Below are positions 7,808 to 17,210 of a stretch of DNA of 64,000 nucleotides, piece by piece. The notes beneath the pieces are model-generated. The model had not been told where the DNA came from, did no database searches, and was given only the letters and a program-made list of their open reading frames with translations. How positions within the stretch are numbered: the stretch's first letter is position 1; each line of letters opens with the position of its first letter. The stretch is from the NCBI GenBank assembly GCA_016196035.1, contig JACPYM010000024.1, positions 1 through 64,000 of the forward strand, given 5' to 3'. Both the position numbers and the translations under genes were made by a program. Source of the DNA: Acidobacteriota bacterium. GTDB lineage: Bacteria; Acidobacteriota; Blastocatellia; RBC074.

Positions 7808-10331
7808 GCGGCGCGGCTCGCTGGCGACGCCAGCGCTCCCAAACGATCAGACACAACAACCCCAGGGCGGTCGTGAGCGTCACGACTGCCCCGTTTTTCA
7901 CCATCTGGGGTTGATAGACAAATTCAACACGGTGCTTCCCTGTCGCCACTGGCACACCACACAGGATGTAATTCACGCGCTGCCATTCGACTTCCTGCCC
8001 ATCCACGCGCGCGTGCCAACCGGGATAAGCCATCTCGCTCAGCACCAGGAGCGTCTCCGCCTTGGCTTCCGTTTCAATCAGCAACCGATCATGTGAACGC
8101 TCAATAATGCGCGCTGTGCCCGTGCCGCCGTTCGCCCGTGTCAGTTGTTGTGCCCACGGCTGCGCTGCCGCGCCTGGTTCAAGCAAGGCCGTTTGGAGCG
8201 GATCGAAAGCTTTGCCTTGCGCAGCTTTCAACTCGCCGCGAATCAGCCGCAATTGGTCGTATTCAGTCGCCACCACTTGCGCCTGACCGACCAGCCACGC
8301 ACGCGGCTGGGCGCGCAGGTTTTCATAAACCTTCATGTCTTTGTACCAATTGACGGTGCTGTCGTTGGGCACTTCGCGCCAGTGCGCGGGATCGCTCAAG
8401 CCAACTGTGGCGGCAGTCGCGGGCGGCGTCAGGAAGTTGGGCGCGACGAGGATATAGCGCACGTTGAGCAAATCCAGCGTGCGGTCTTGCGGCTGTAGCA
8501 GCGTCGGCAAGTAGCTGCGCCCGGCTTCGTCAATGCCGCTGAAAGTCTTGTAGCGCGTATTCAGAATCGGATCGTAACCGCTCGCCAATTCGTGGCCGTA
8601 AAGCCAAAACGGATTGAACTCGCCCGTCGTGGGATTCAACATCTGCTGGTAACGAAACGGTTCCAACACGCTTTCTTGCGCGGCCAATGACGGCGGCATG
8701 GCGCGTCCTATACGTCGCTCCAAGTGCGGTTCATCGTTATTGATCGGCCCGAAATAGGCGTACAAGTGATAATCGCCGAGCATGGCCACAAACAGCATCA
8801 CGAACCAGCGCCCACGTTGCGGCGCGCGCAGAAAGAGCAACAGCGCCGCGCACAGCACAACCGCCGTCAGCATCGGTACATAAAATTCCGGCCCGCCCTT
8901 TTGAAAAAAGCCCGGCGGCACCCAATTCATATCGCGCAAGGGCAAGAGCAGCCGTTCCGCCGCCGTGCGGTTCCACAGCACGAACCCGCCGACCGTCGCG
9001 CACAACAGCGTCAACGACACGGCCAGAAGTTGCGCCACTTGCGCCAATCGCTTTTGCTGAACGACATCATCTGCGCGCAACAACAAGTCAACGGCGAATC
9101 CTGCTAACACGGCAACGGCAAAAACGACTTCCATCCAATGACGATTGGGGCTGCGAAAATGGCCGATGATGGGGATGGGGTGAAGCAGTCGCGCCAACGG
9201 CTCTATGTAACGGCCCAGAGAAAGCAGCACGCCCACCACAGCTACCATGCTCCAAAAGCGGGCGACATTCCACGGGTGCAACCGTCCGCGCCAAGCGGCA
9301 TAAGCGCCCGCACCTGCCAATGACATTGCCACTACGCCCAGATAAATCTGCGCTTCGTAATGGTGCCAATAGGCGCCCCAATAGCCCATCGCATAAATCC
9401 CGCGCCCCTGCCCGTGCCAAAACGGAAAGAGCGTCACCAACAGCGACGCCGGATGCAGCGAATTGAGCGTGAACAATTCAAAGGGCCAATCCTGCCGCAC
9501 CGATTGCCGCGCCGTTTCCGCCGCCGGCAACACTTGGATTGCCGCCAACGCCACGCCGCCCAGATAAACCAAAGCGCTTTGGCGCAAAAACAAGAAGGCA
9601 GCTTGCCGATTATGAATTGTGGGTTGAACGTCCGTAGTCCGCAATCCGCAATCCGCAATCCGCAATCGGAAGAGCGCATACGCGCCCGCCAGCAGCGCGC
9701 CGTAAGCGAACGGTTGCGGATGCGCGGCGAAAAGCTGCCAGGCCACCAACACTGCGCCGAGCGCCGCCATACGCCAGGAAGGGCGTTGCCGCAGGTCTTC
9801 GATGACATAAAGCACCCAGGGCGTGAGCGCGAAAATGTGCAGGAAGCCGGGATAGATGACGCGGGCCACCGCGAAGCCGCTGAGTGCATAAATGACGGCG
9901 GCCATGACGCAGGCGCGCCGCTTCAGCCCCAGGCAGCGCGTGTAACGAAACATTCCCAATAGGCCGACGGCGTAAGCCAACTCCTGCACGATGGTCATCA
10001 TCCGCGAAGTCACCCCAAACGGCAGAAAGAGCCAGTTCAACGGGTCGAATACGCCCGCCTGCCACTGGGCAAAGAGCGGCGTGCCGCTATACATAAACGG
10101 ATTCCACAGCGGCAGTTTGCCCGCGCGCAGTTGTTCGGCGACGAATTGATAGGCGGGATAGAACCAGAAGAGCGCATCACCATCCGACAAGGTTTTCCAG
10201 CCCAGCGTTTCGCGCCAGAAAAAAAGCGCAGGTAAGCAGAAGAGAAAAAGTTGCGCCAGGCGTTCTTGCGCACGGTCATCGTATCGGAGGGATTGGAGCC
10301 AATGCGGCTGCGGATCGTCGGGGCTTTGCAT
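7782..10331 (-). CDS. YfhO-family integral membrane protein (GT-C fold)
   Basis: 849 aa with about a dozen hydrophobic segments. The opening KTLSDGDALFWFYPAYQFVA, followed by LWNPFMYSGTPLFAQWQAG, is the YfhO signature, and the C-terminal third is a soluble beta domain (GWHARVDGQEVEWQRVNY) typical of these proteins. Family members act as lipid-linked-sugar-dependent glycosyltransferases on cell-surface polymers. Odd point: at about residues 222-244 (genomic 9598-9670) the protein reads through a heptanucleotide tandem repeat (IADCGLRTTD) that also occurs in gene gaps elsewhere in this window, so a loop has been expanded by repeat DNA. Neighbouring GT-C genes suggest a surface-glycan region. 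Confidence 0.85.
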   Translation of the reverse strand: MQSPDDPQPHWLQSLRYDDRAQERLAQLFLFCLPALFFWRETLGWKTLSDGDALFWFYPAYQFVAEQLRAGKLPLWNPFMYSGTPLFAQWQAGVFDPLNWLFLPFGVTSRMMTIVQELAYAVGLLGMFRYTRCLGLKRRACVMAAVIYALSGFAVARVIYPGFLHIFALTPWVLYVIEDLRQRPSWRMAALGAVLVAWQLFAAHPQPFAYGALLAGAYALFRLRIADCGLRTTDVQPTIHNRQAAFLFLRQSALVYLGGVALAAIQVLPAAETARQSVRQDWPFELFTLNSLHPASLLVTLFPFWHGQGRGIYAMGYWGAYWHHYEAQIYLGVVAMSLAGAGAYAAWRGRLHPWNVARFWSMVAVVGVLLSLGRYIEPLARLLHPIPIIGHFRSPNRHWMEVVFAVAVLAGFAVDLLLRADDVVQQKRLAQVAQLLAVSLTLLCATVGGFVLWNRTAAERLLLPLRDMNWVPPGFFQKGGPEFYVPMLTAVVLCAALLLFLRAPQRGRWFVMLFVAMLGDYHLYAYFGPINNDEPHLERRIGRAMPPSLAAQESVLEPFRYQQMLNPTTGEFNPFWLYGHELASGYDPILNTRYKTFSGIDEAGRSYLPTLLQPQDRTLDLLNVRYILVAPNFLTPPATAATVGLSDPAHWREVPNDSTVNWYKDMKVYENLRAQPRAWLVGQAQVVATEYDQLRLIRGELKAAQGKAFDPLQTALLEPGAAAQPWAQQLTRANGGTGTARIIERSHDRLLIETEAKAETLLVLSEMAYPGWHARVDGQEVEWQRVNYILCGVPVATGKHRVEFVYQPQMVKNGAVVTLTTALGLLCLIVWERWRRQRAAPPKAADVSV
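9627..9668. repeat. Heptanucleotide tandem repeat inside the yfhO-like coding sequence
   Basis: On the minus strand the run reads GATTGCG four times followed by the variant GACTACG, period 7. Because 7 is not a multiple of 3, a gain or loss of one unit would shift the reading frame. The same heptamer family is found at 27040-27066 and 37625-37680. Confidence 0.8.
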
Positions 10332-10348
10332 TGAAGAGATTCAACTAG

Positions 10349-10512
10349 ATCGGTTTCACTTCGGTTTACGGGAAAAGCCGCGCAGCGCGCGCGGTACCGC
10401 GCGCGTCAGCAAGCGGAGTCTGTGCGACTCGGCCAAGTGCGGAAGCTTGACGCGCCACTTGCTGACGCGCGCGGTACCGTCCCGGCACAAGCCGCTCCCA
10501 TAAACGCGATTG
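10349..10512. repeat. CG-rich MITE-like element, copy 1
   Basis: Lies in the 407-bp gap between the yfhO-like and the first GT-C gene. Two long arms containing GGTACCGCGCGCGTCAGCAA and TTGCTGACGCGCGCGGTACC face each other around a variable centre, with a shared left flank (ATCGG-TTTCACTTCGG) and right flank (TAAACGC-TTGCAA). Related copies are at 31447-31549 and 33111-33276. No coding capacity is visible; the rest of the gap (10513-10738) shows nothing recognisable. Confidence 0.7.
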
Positions 10513-10738
10513 CAAACTGCTCTAAAACAACGGCGGAGCACACAGGCAGGCAAATTGAAAGGCAGAACAAAGTTTGGTACGACCAGCCGCAGATCAACGC
10601 GGAGCACGCAGATCAATCCAAATAAGCCAATTCGGTCGGGGGGTTAATCAGCGTTTTCAGCGTTCCTCTGCGGCCACATGTCTTTTCTTTCAGCTACTAC
10701 TCAAAGCTTTTGGGGTTTGCTCAACTCTTTGCACGCGC

Positions 10739-12526
10739 TCAATGCGCCGCTGGCGTTGCAGGCACGGTCGCGCCCCAAGCCGGGCGGTTCGTGGGATCAC
10801 CCAAATCAAGCACGCGGAAACTCATGCCGCTGCGTGACTGGTAAATGGTTTTGTAATTCGCCTCCGCCGGATCAGGCGGCTCCGGATAAATCGAAGCCTG
10901 CACCATATACCGCACACCGACCTTATTCCAGTTCTCCCAACTCAGGGCGGGCGCATCGAGCGCCACCGTTTTATGACCCGTGTACAGATAAAGTAGCGGC
11001 GGATTTGACGTCGTGATGATGCCCTCATCAGGCCCGGTGCGTGGTACGGATTGTTTGATCCAGGTCATCATTCTTTCGGCTTCGTCAAAGATTTGCAACC
11101 ACTGCGGGCGCTCCAGCGGCGAGGCGCTGTTGGCGTTGATGATGTAATGCGTGTGCCCCACCAAACTGATCGCGGCCAGCAACAACGCGCAGCCTGTCAT
11201 CACTTTGGTTTGCGCGGCGCTGGAAGCCGCCCGCGCCAGACGCTGAAACAGCCACCCCACGCCCAGCGCAAAATAAAACGCAATGAACGCCACCAGCGGC
11301 AACACGAAGCGATAGGTTTCCCACGGCCACAACAAGGTAATGCCCAATGAACAAACCACGACCACCTCAGCCAGCGTCAGACGTTCGCGCGCGGCGCTGA
11401 TAAAGCCGAGCAACACAATGGCACTGAGCAAGAACGAGAAAAACCAATTGCTCCCGTGACTCGCGCCGTACTTGACTTCGCTTTTTTGCGCCTCTTTGTA
11501 CGGATCAATCAACGACTCGAAAATCGGCGTTACCAGAATGCGCCCGATGTCACGCCCGATGATGTCTTGCGCATTCCACGCAATCCGCGCGGGCAAGCCG
11601 CCGATGCCGATGGTGCCGAGTTCGGGCACGCTGGCGCGCTTCTGCCAGAATTGCGTGGTGTAACTGAGCGTGACATGTCCGCCCTGTTCGGCGCGTTGCG
11701 CCGGTGTCGGCACGTGCAAGTGCGTGTAAAGCAACCACGGCGCAATCAGCAACACGACGGTGAGGCTGAATAAGACAGCCTGTCGCCACAAGCGCGCATT
11801 GAGCAAGTACAGCACGATGGCCGCAATGATCGAAATCGCAATCGCGCGAATCAAAAAACCGAAGCTCGCCAGCATTGCGCCAAGCAGAATGAATTTGAGC
11901 GCGTGTCGTTTGGCGTTGCTGTTTTCTTTAGCAGCTCGCACGCCGCTTTCGATCACCAAGATGGTCGCCAACAAGTTGCAGGTAAACACCGCTTCGGCCA
12001 TCACCGTCGAAGTCGCCAACATCACCAGCGACGGACAAAGCAGCGTCACGGCAGTAATGCTCAGGGCGACGGCCGTCGGCGTCTGGCGCACCTGCGTGAA
12101 AAAGCGGTACACCAGCGCGCCCGCACCTAGCAGCGCCGCGATGGAAAGCGCTTTGAAGAGCCAAACATTTTCGGGAAACTGCGGGTAAAGGCGGTACAGC
12201 AGCGAGAGCAAAAACGGAAAACCCGGCGGATAAAGCGGCAGGATGCCCGGCGAAGGTGAGTTGATCAACGTGTAGCCTTGCCCGGTCGCCAGGGCCTTCG
12301 CCAGCATGATGTACCAGCCGTCATCAACAAACAGACCCGCCACACGATCCAGTCGCAAAAGATAAATTGCCAGGCTGAGCAAAAATACTCCTGCCCCAGC
12401 GATCCTTATGCTCCGCGCTGTTTTCTGTTCAGTAGTTTCCACCGCTTTGACGCTGGTGTTGATGCGCGCATTCGGCTGCTCTCCTAGAAATTGGCTAACA
12501 GGAAGGGGATGGCTTTGATCTAACAT
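10739..12526 (-). CDS. GT-C family (GT39/ArnT-like) membrane glycosyltransferase, paralogue 1
   Basis: 595 aa. A 40-residue cytosolic start is followed by a dozen or so membrane segments. The first large loop has VAGLFVDDGWYIMLAKALA, the Asp-Asp catalytic/metal pattern at the luminal end of TM1 that marks GT-C enzymes, and YTLINSPSPGILPLYPPGFP follows. The C-terminal part is a short periplasmic domain (ITTSNPPLLYLYTGHKTVAL). It should transfer sugars from polyprenyl-phosphate donors on the outer face of the inner membrane; acceptor unknown. Its neighbour at 12838-14547 is a clear paralogue (same motifs, same segment order), so a tandem duplication with divergence. Confidence 0.85.
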   Translation of the reverse strand: MLDQSHPLPVSQFLGEQPNARINTSVKAVETTEQKTARSIRIAGAGVFLLSLAIYLLRLDRVAGLFVDDGWYIMLAKALATGQGYTLINSPSPGILPLYPPGFPFLLSLLYRLYPQFPENVWLFKALSIAALLGAGALVYRFFTQVRQTPTAVALSITAVTLLCPSLVMLATSTVMAEAVFTCNLLATILVIESGVRAAKENSNAKRHALKFILLGAMLASFGFLIRAIAISIIAAIVLYLLNARLWRQAVLFSLTVVLLIAPWLLYTHLHVPTPAQRAEQGGHVTLSYTTQFWQKRASVPELGTIGIGGLPARIAWNAQDIIGRDIGRILVTPIFESLIDPYKEAQKSEVKYGASHGSNWFFSFLLSAIVLLGFISAARERLTLAEVVVVCSLGITLLWPWETYRFVLPLVAFIAFYFALGVGWLFQRLARAASSAAQTKVMTGCALLLAAISLVGHTHYIINANSASPLERPQWLQIFDEAERMMTWIKQSVPRTGPDEGIITTSNPPLLYLYTGHKTVALDAPALSWENWNKVGVRYMVQASIYPEPPDPAEANYKTIYQSRSGMSFRVLDLGDPTNRPAWGATVPATPAAH

Positions 12527-12837
12527 AGGTACAACTCGATCGGTATGCAGGGCAAGTTCATGCCACCTGCGGTTACGGCTACGGCAATTTCAAAACAAGT
12601 TGAAGAACTTCAATTTCGGGGCAATAACTTGCTGTAGTGATGTAACAAGTGCTGGCGCAACTTCCGCAGGCTTTCTGGCAGTCACGCGCGTTCTCAGCAG
12701 GAAAACAATCTCAACTCCATTGATGCACTTGCGGCGGTAAGATACGCATTCGGACCTGGCTGTTGCCTCTTTAGCTTGGCAGGCGGAATTTTAATGTGCC
12801 GAGTGGCGCAAACTAGGCGGAAAAGCAGATGGCGCGG
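12527..12837. other. Gap with no recognised feature
   Basis: 311 bp between the two tandem GT-C genes. It shows no credible reading frame, hairpin or RNA gene. The first bases (ACTCGATCGGTATG) loosely resemble the flank of the CG-rich element seen at 10349, without its palindromic arms. Confidence 0.4.
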
Positions 12838-14547
12838 TCACGGGGTAAGCGTAACGATCCAGATTTGATGCGGGTAACGGCGCGATTGATAAACTACGCG
12901 ATAACCAGTCTGCGTGGGGTCATCGCCACGCTCAAAGAGATTGACATTCATGATGTAGCGAATGCCCAGTTGCTTCCATAACCCTTCCACCTTTGACGAC
13001 TCGCCCACCCCAATCGTTTTGTGACCCGTGAAGAGGAACGTCAGTGGCGGATTGGCGGAAGCGACGACCTCGCCCGGCTTCAGTTGCCGGTTCAGAAATT
13101 TGAACTGGTTTTCTACTTCAGTGAAGATGCCGGGCAAGCCTCCGCTGGCGACGACAGAGGTGTCGTACTGTTTTGCGAGATAGCTGAGGTTGCCAAAAAA
13201 TCCGAGCGCCACAAAAACCGCGAGCGCGCCATTCATCACCCAGGCCTGCCGTGGTGAGCCTGCGGCCAAAGAGTCGCCGTCAACCGACGGCGCGGGAAAA
13301 AACCGCTGGGCAAGTTGGCGCAACCCCAGCAGGAAATAGTAATACCAGAATGGCAGCAACGGCAGAATCAGTCTGAACGGGGGCCAAGGCCATAAAACAA
13401 TCACGAAGATCAAACATGGTACGAGCAATTCCGCATACGTCACTTTGTTGCGGCAAGCGCTTGCATAACCCAACAGCGTGAGCGCCGTCAGCAACAACGA
13501 GAGCAATAGCATGCTCCACGGCGTGGCGGTGGCGCCTTCGGGGTCAGCCTGCCCATAAAAGAGTTCGACCAAGGGCGCCGCCATGCTGCGCAGTAAATCC
13601 ACGCGCGCAATCAGGCCCAGGTTCCGGGCCATGCGTCCGGGCAAATCGCGCCACGTCTCTTCGCCGGAATCCACATCGCCCGCGCGCTTTTGCCAAAATT
13701 GTTTGAGATAGGGTTGAACGATATGACCCTGTTCTTGCGTTTCCTGGGTCAAGGCGGGCGCGTGCGCATTGGAATAGAGCACCCACGGCCCGCAAATCAG
13801 GGCCACCGTCAAGGTGAAGACCGACGCAGCACGCGGCAACCGTTCTTTGAGCAAATAGAAAAAGGCGGCGGCCAACGCTCCCAGCGCAATCGAGCGCGTC
13901 AAAAACGTAACCGAAGCCGCCAGCCCGGCCAAAACAGCCCAACGCCACTGTTGTTGCGGCTCCGCCTCCCGGCAGCGTTCAACCAGCCAAACGGTCAGCA
14001 AGAGCGCGCAGGTAAAAAAGCATTCCGACATCAAAGTCGAAGTCGCCAGAAACACCAACGGCGGCGCGACCACGGTGGCGACCGCAATGCCCAAGGCGGC
14101 GTAAGGCGTCAGACTTTTCACCTTGACGAAGTAGCGAAAGGTCAGCACGCCAGCCCCTAGCATTGCGCTGATCGAAACCGCTTTCAGCAGCCACAAATTC
14201 TCAGGGAAAGTCGGCGAGAGGCGATAAACCAGCGACAGAAAAAACGGAAAGGCGGGCGGATAAAGCGGCAGTAATCCTGGTGTCGGGCAATTGATTAGCG
14301 AATAGCCCTGTCCGGTCGCCAGGGCTTGGGCCAGCACCACATACCAGGCATCATCCACAAAGGTCCCAACCACCCGATCCAGCCGCAAGACGTAAACGAC
14401 CAAACAGGCGATCAGGCTAACCAGACCGATGAGGGCAAACTGGCGTTGTGCGGCCAATGGCTGTGCCGCTCCGCTGGCGGCAGGAGTTGACGGTTGCACC
14501 GCCGCGCCTGTCACTGCGACATCCAGATCGTCGAGTTCTTCAGACAT
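12838..14547 (-). CDS. GT-C family (GT39/ArnT-like) membrane glycosyltransferase, paralogue 2
   Basis: 569 aa. It carries VVGTFVDDAWYVVLAQALA, then YSLINCPTPGLLPLYPPAFP, aligning position for position with its downstream neighbour, including the Asp-Asp loop after the first membrane helix and the terminal VVASANPPLTFLFTGHKTIG stretch. Around twelve membrane segments are visible. It is predicted to be a polyprenyl-phosphate-sugar-dependent transferase of the inner membrane. The Asp-Asp pair is followed by Gly-Trp-Tyr in paralogue 1 and Ala-Trp-Tyr here. The region downstream of the start codon carries an acidic cytosolic leader rather than a signal peptide. Confidence 0.85.
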   Translation of the reverse strand: MSEELDDLDVAVTGAAVQPSTPAASGAAQPLAAQRQFALIGLVSLIACLVVYVLRLDRVVGTFVDDAWYVVLAQALATGQGYSLINCPTPGLLPLYPPAFPFFLSLVYRLSPTFPENLWLLKAVSISAMLGAGVLTFRYFVKVKSLTPYAALGIAVATVVAPPLVFLATSTLMSECFFTCALLLTVWLVERCREAEPQQQWRWAVLAGLAASVTFLTRSIALGALAAAFFYLLKERLPRAASVFTLTVALICGPWVLYSNAHAPALTQETQEQGHIVQPYLKQFWQKRAGDVDSGEETWRDLPGRMARNLGLIARVDLLRSMAAPLVELFYGQADPEGATATPWSMLLLSLLLTALTLLGYASACRNKVTYAELLVPCLIFVIVLWPWPPFRLILPLLPFWYYYFLLGLRQLAQRFFPAPSVDGDSLAAGSPRQAWVMNGALAVFVALGFFGNLSYLAKQYDTSVVASGGLPGIFTEVENQFKFLNRQLKPGEVVASANPPLTFLFTGHKTIGVGESSKVEGLWKQLGIRYIMNVNLFERGDDPTQTGYRVVYQSRRYPHQIWIVTLTP

Positions 14548-14667
14548 AACTGTTCAACTCCCGTCTTCGACTTCCGACTTCAACTCCCGTCACGGACTAC
14601 TGATTCGCCAGAAAAGGCGGTGATTGATGTGTGCAGGCTGAATCGCGAGAACCCTTTGGCCAAAGGC

Positions 14668-14704
14668 GGGGTGAACCAGAGTCAAGCAAACCCTGGTTCA
14701 CCCC
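14668..14704. terminator. Hairpin after rplS, possible operon terminator
   Basis: GGGGTGAACCAG (14668-14679) pairs perfectly with CTGGTTCACCCC (14693-14704), a 12-bp stem with a 13-nt loop, 10 bp beyond the rplS stop. No T-run follows, so it may be a processing or factor-dependent end rather than a classic intrinsic terminator. Confidence 0.45.
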
Positions 14705-14713
14705 ACAGGACAC

Positions 14714-15091
14714 TTATTTTTTGCCAGCCCCAGCGGCATGGGTACGCGTATCGCGCTCGCGGATGCGAGCCGCTTTGCCACGCAATTCGCGCAGGAAATA
14801 CAGCTTGGCGCGGCGCACACGGCCCCGTTTCACCACGTCAATATGGTCAACGATGGTCGCGTGCAGCGGAAAGATGCGTTCGACGCCAATGCCGAACGAA
14901 GTCTTGCGCACGGTGATGGTTTCGCGAATGCCGAAGCCCTTGCGCGCGATGACCACGCCTTCAAAAGCCTGCAACCGTTCCTTGGTTTCGCTTTCCTTGA
15001 TGCGCACGTGGACGCGGACGGTATCGCCGGGAATGAATTCGGGGATAGTGGTCTTGATCTGCGCCGCATCGAATTGATCTAAAGTATTCAT
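14714..15091 (-). CDS. rplS: 50S ribosomal protein L19
   Basis: 125 aa, usual length. [20 protein letters not shown], then [20 protein letters not shown] and [29 protein letters not shown] are the L19 hallmarks. It sits at the 30S-50S interface. It is last in the ffh-rpsP-khpA-rimM-trmD-rplS series, 100 bp after trmD. The C-terminal tail (THAAGAGKK) is slightly longer than in E. coli. Confidence 0.97.
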   Translation of the reverse strand: MNTLDQFDAAQIKTTIPEFIPGDTVRVHVRIKESETKERLQAFEGVVIARKGFGIRETITVRKTSFGIGVERIFPLHATIVDHIDVVKRGRVRRAKLYFLRELRGKAARIRERDTRTHAAGAGKK

Positions 15092-15192
15092 GATTCGTTC
15101 ACCTCTTCAATAATTTGGCAACCTCGCGGTTTGCCCGGCCTCAACGTGCCTGTCGTTTTGTTTTGCTTAGCCTCGAATTTTCAGGCTCAAAC

Positions 15193-15960
15193 TCATTGCG
15201 CCGTGTCTGACGCTTGTTCCGCCAGCCAGCGCCGTTCCTGGTCGGTCAACTCGGCTTGGTCAAGTAATTCAGGCCGCCGTTGCCAGGTTTTCAGCAGCGC
15301 CGCGCGCCGCCGCCATTTCGCCACTTCGCCGTGATGGCCGCCAATCAAAACGTCTGGCACCTGCCAGCCACGAAACTCTGCCGGGCGCGTGTAATGCGGA
15401 TAATCCAGCAGACCAGCAACAAATGAATCATGCACGGCGGATGTTTCACTGCCCAGCACATGCGGCAGCAGCCGCGTCACGGCATCCACCACCACCATCG
15501 CCGGGATTTCACCGCCCGTCAGCACGTAATCGCCAATCGAAATTTCATCGGTGACCAGATGCTCAACCACGCGTTCGTCTACGCCTTCGTAGCGGCCACA
15601 CAACAAAATCAAGCGGTCGCACTCATCCGCCAAGCGCTGCGCTTCGTGTTGATTGAACACGCGGCCTTGGGGCGACATCAGCACGATGGCGGTGCGTTTG
15701 GCTTCGACGGCTGTGTCAGTTGGTGCGCTACCCGCCAACAAACTTTCGACCGCGCGAAAGAGCGGTTCCGGCTTCAGTACCATCCCGTCGCCGCCGCCAA
15801 ACGGGCGATCATCCACGATGTGGTGTTTGTCGAATGTAAAAGAACGAAGATCGTGGACAGCGATTTCGATCTGCCCTTGCTGTTGCGCCCGGCGCAGGAT
15901 GCCGTGTTCAAACGGCCCGGTAAAAAACTCCGGGAAGATGGTCAGCAGGTCGAAGCGCAT
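15193..15960 (-). CDS. trmD: tRNA (guanine-N1-)-methyltransferase
   Basis: 255 aa. TrmD methylates G37 of tRNAs using SAM and is a knotted SPOUT enzyme. [13 protein letters not shown] opens the protein, [20 protein letters not shown] is the conserved N-terminal signature, and the knot is [16 protein letters not shown] plus [20 protein letters not shown]. The catalytic Asp of the C-terminal domain lies near [18 protein letters not shown]. Upstream, the gap to rimM is filled by a 28-bp-arm hairpin built of heptamers; its end supplies the only GAGGT-like ribosome-binding site six bases before the ATG. Confidence 0.97.
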   Translation of the reverse strand: MRFDLLTIFPEFFTGPFEHGILRRAQQQGQIEIAVHDLRSFTFDKHHIVDDRPFGGGDGMVLKPEPLFRAVESLLAGSAPTDTAVEAKRTAIVLMSPQGRVFNQHEAQRLADECDRLILLCGRYEGVDERVVEHLVTDEISIGDYVLTGGEIPAMVVVDAVTRLLPHVLGSETSAVHDSFVAGLLDYPHYTRPAEFRGWQVPDVLIGGHHGEVAKWRRRAALLKTWQRRPELLDQAELTDQERRWLAEQASDTAQ

Positions 15961-15970
15961 TTTCAGACCT

Positions 15971-16037
15971 CAGACTTCAGACCACAGACCTCAGACTTTG
16001 CCTGGTCTGAAGTCTGAGGTCTGTGGTCTGAAGTCTG
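15971..16037. repeat. Heptamer-built hairpin between rimM and trmD
   Basis: 28-bp perfect arms (15971-15998 and 16010-16037) around an 11-nt loop, composed of variants of the 7-mer AGACTTC/AGACCTC/AGACCAC. It fills the 80-bp rimM-trmD gap inside the operon, so it would fold in the mRNA right before the trmD start. Confidence 0.85.
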
Positions 16038-16040
16038 TGT

Positions 16041-16616
16041 TCATAAATCCAACAAGCCTTCCGGCGGCTCGATCACAATCCGTTTCCTGGCGACATCAAC
16101 CTCGGTGCAAATGCTGCTGGCGAGCGGAATCAGCCGCTCTCGTTGCTCGTCATCTCTCACCACCAACAGCGGCGCCGCACCGAAATTCTGAACGCCGACG
16201 ACTTTGCCAATGACCAACCCGGCAGCCGTGCTGACCACGCAATCCACCAAATCAAAATCGTAATAGCTATCCGCAGGCAAGGCGACCAATTGCTCGCGCA
16301 TCACCAGCACACGCACATCCCGCAGAGTTTCAGCCGCGTCGCGCGAATCGTAGCCTTTGAGCTTCAGCAGGATGCGACCCAAATGTGGCCTGGCTCGTTC
16401 CAATCCGATGATGGCAGCTTTGCCGTTCGGCCAGCCTAAACGCAACTCCGTAAGCTTGGCGAAGCGTTCCGGGAAATCGGTCAGCAGATCAGCGATCACT
16501 TCGCCGCGAATCCCCTGCGGACGGGCGATGCGCGCGATGGTGATCAGATCATCTAACGGTTCAGCCACTGCCGTGCCTCGCCCTGCCCACGGGCTGTTCG
16601 TTGCCGGACTATTCAA
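16041..16616 (-). CDS. rimM: 16S rRNA processing protein RimM
   Basis: 191 aa. The N-terminal RimM domain ([20 protein letters not shown]) and the C-terminal PRC-barrel ([48 protein letters not shown]) are both complete. It helps assemble the 30S head with S19 and S16. The first 20 residues ([20 protein letters not shown]) are not conserved, so a later start cannot be excluded. The start overlaps the khpA stop by 8 bp, in keeping with translational coupling. Confidence 0.95.
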   Translation of the reverse strand: MNSPATNSPWAGRGTAVAEPLDDLITIARIARPQGIRGEVIADLLTDFPERFAKLTELRLGWPNGKAAIIGLERARPHLGRILLKLKGYDSRDAAETLRDVRVLVMREQLVALPADSYYDFDLVDCVVSTAAGLVIGKVVGVQNFGAAPLLVVRDDEQRERLIPLASSICTEVDVARKRIVIEPPEGLLDL

Positions 16617-16839
16617 GGATTTCCAGCACGAAGCGCCGCTTCAGCTTGATGCCCGAAGCATTGAGAATCGTGCGGATGGCGCGGGCCGTGCGGCCTTGCT
16701 TGCCGATGATCTTGCCCAGATCGCCGTCGGCCACGCGCAATTCGATGACGTTCGCCTGGTGCCCTTCGATCTCTTTGACTTTGACCTGTTCAGGATGGTC
16801 AACCAAGGCAGCCGCGATCAGTTCGACAAGTTCTTTCAT
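16609..16839 (-). CDS. khpA: KH-domain RNA-binding protein KhpA (YlqC)
   Basis: 76 aa with the start at 16839, chosen because GAGGAG lies six bases upstream and the family begins MKELVELIA. The single KH domain has the loop [18 protein letters not shown] (residues about 40-57), the standard GxxG RNA-binding site. In other bacteria it forms a heterodimer with KhpB and binds many RNAs. Its place between rpsP and rimM is the classical one. Confidence 0.95.
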   Translation of the reverse strand: MKELVELIAAALVDHPEQVKVKEIEGHQANVIELRVADGDLGKIIGKQGRTARAIRTILNASGIKLKRRFVLEILE

Positions 16840-16859
16840 GGCTCCTCGCCCTTTCTTAA

Positions 16860-17132
16860 TTAAGCCGCGACCGGTTGTTCTGCCGCCGCTGCTGCCGCCG
16901 CTTCGCTCTTGCGAATCAGCGAACGCACCGTGTCGGACGGTTGCGCGCCGCACTTAATCCAGTGATTGACGCGGTCATGATCGAGTTTGATCTGCGCCGG
17001 ATTCGAGAGCGGGTTGTAATGCCCAACGATTTCCACAAATTTGCCATCGCGCTTGCTGCGCTTTTCGGTCACGATCACGCGATAGAACGGTTTCTTCTTC
17101 GCGCCCATTCTGGTCAATCTGATTGTTAACAA
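16860..17132 (-). CDS. rpsP: 30S ribosomal protein S16
   Basis: 90 aa. It starts at a TTG (17132) with GGAGGT eight bases upstream; the protein then begins [20 protein letters not shown], as S16 does. [16 protein letters not shown] is also characteristic. The Ala-rich tail ([14 protein letters not shown]) is a common extension. It binds 16S rRNA in the 30S body. Upstream, a 5-unit heptamer repeat and a second heptamer run separate it from ffh. Confidence 0.96.
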   Translation of the reverse strand: MLTIRLTRMGAKKKPFYRVIVTEKRSKRDGKFVEIVGHYNPLSNPAQIKLDHDRVNHWIKCGAQPSDTVRSLIRKSEAAAAAAAEQPVAA

Positions 17133-17152
17133 GGTTCGCTACCTCCGACAAA

Positions 17153-17187
17153 GGCAGTTGGCAGTTGGCAGTTGGCAGTTGGCAGTG
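17153..17187. repeat. Heptanucleotide tandem repeat (GGCAGTT) upstream of rpsP
   Basis: Nearly five perfect tandem units of GGCAGTT, period 7, between ffh and rpsP and only about 20 bp before the rpsP start region. The same heptamer in reverse orientation is at 53393-53422. Confidence 0.9.
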
Positions 17188-17210
17188 TTGATTGCGCGTT
17201 TGCAACTAAG

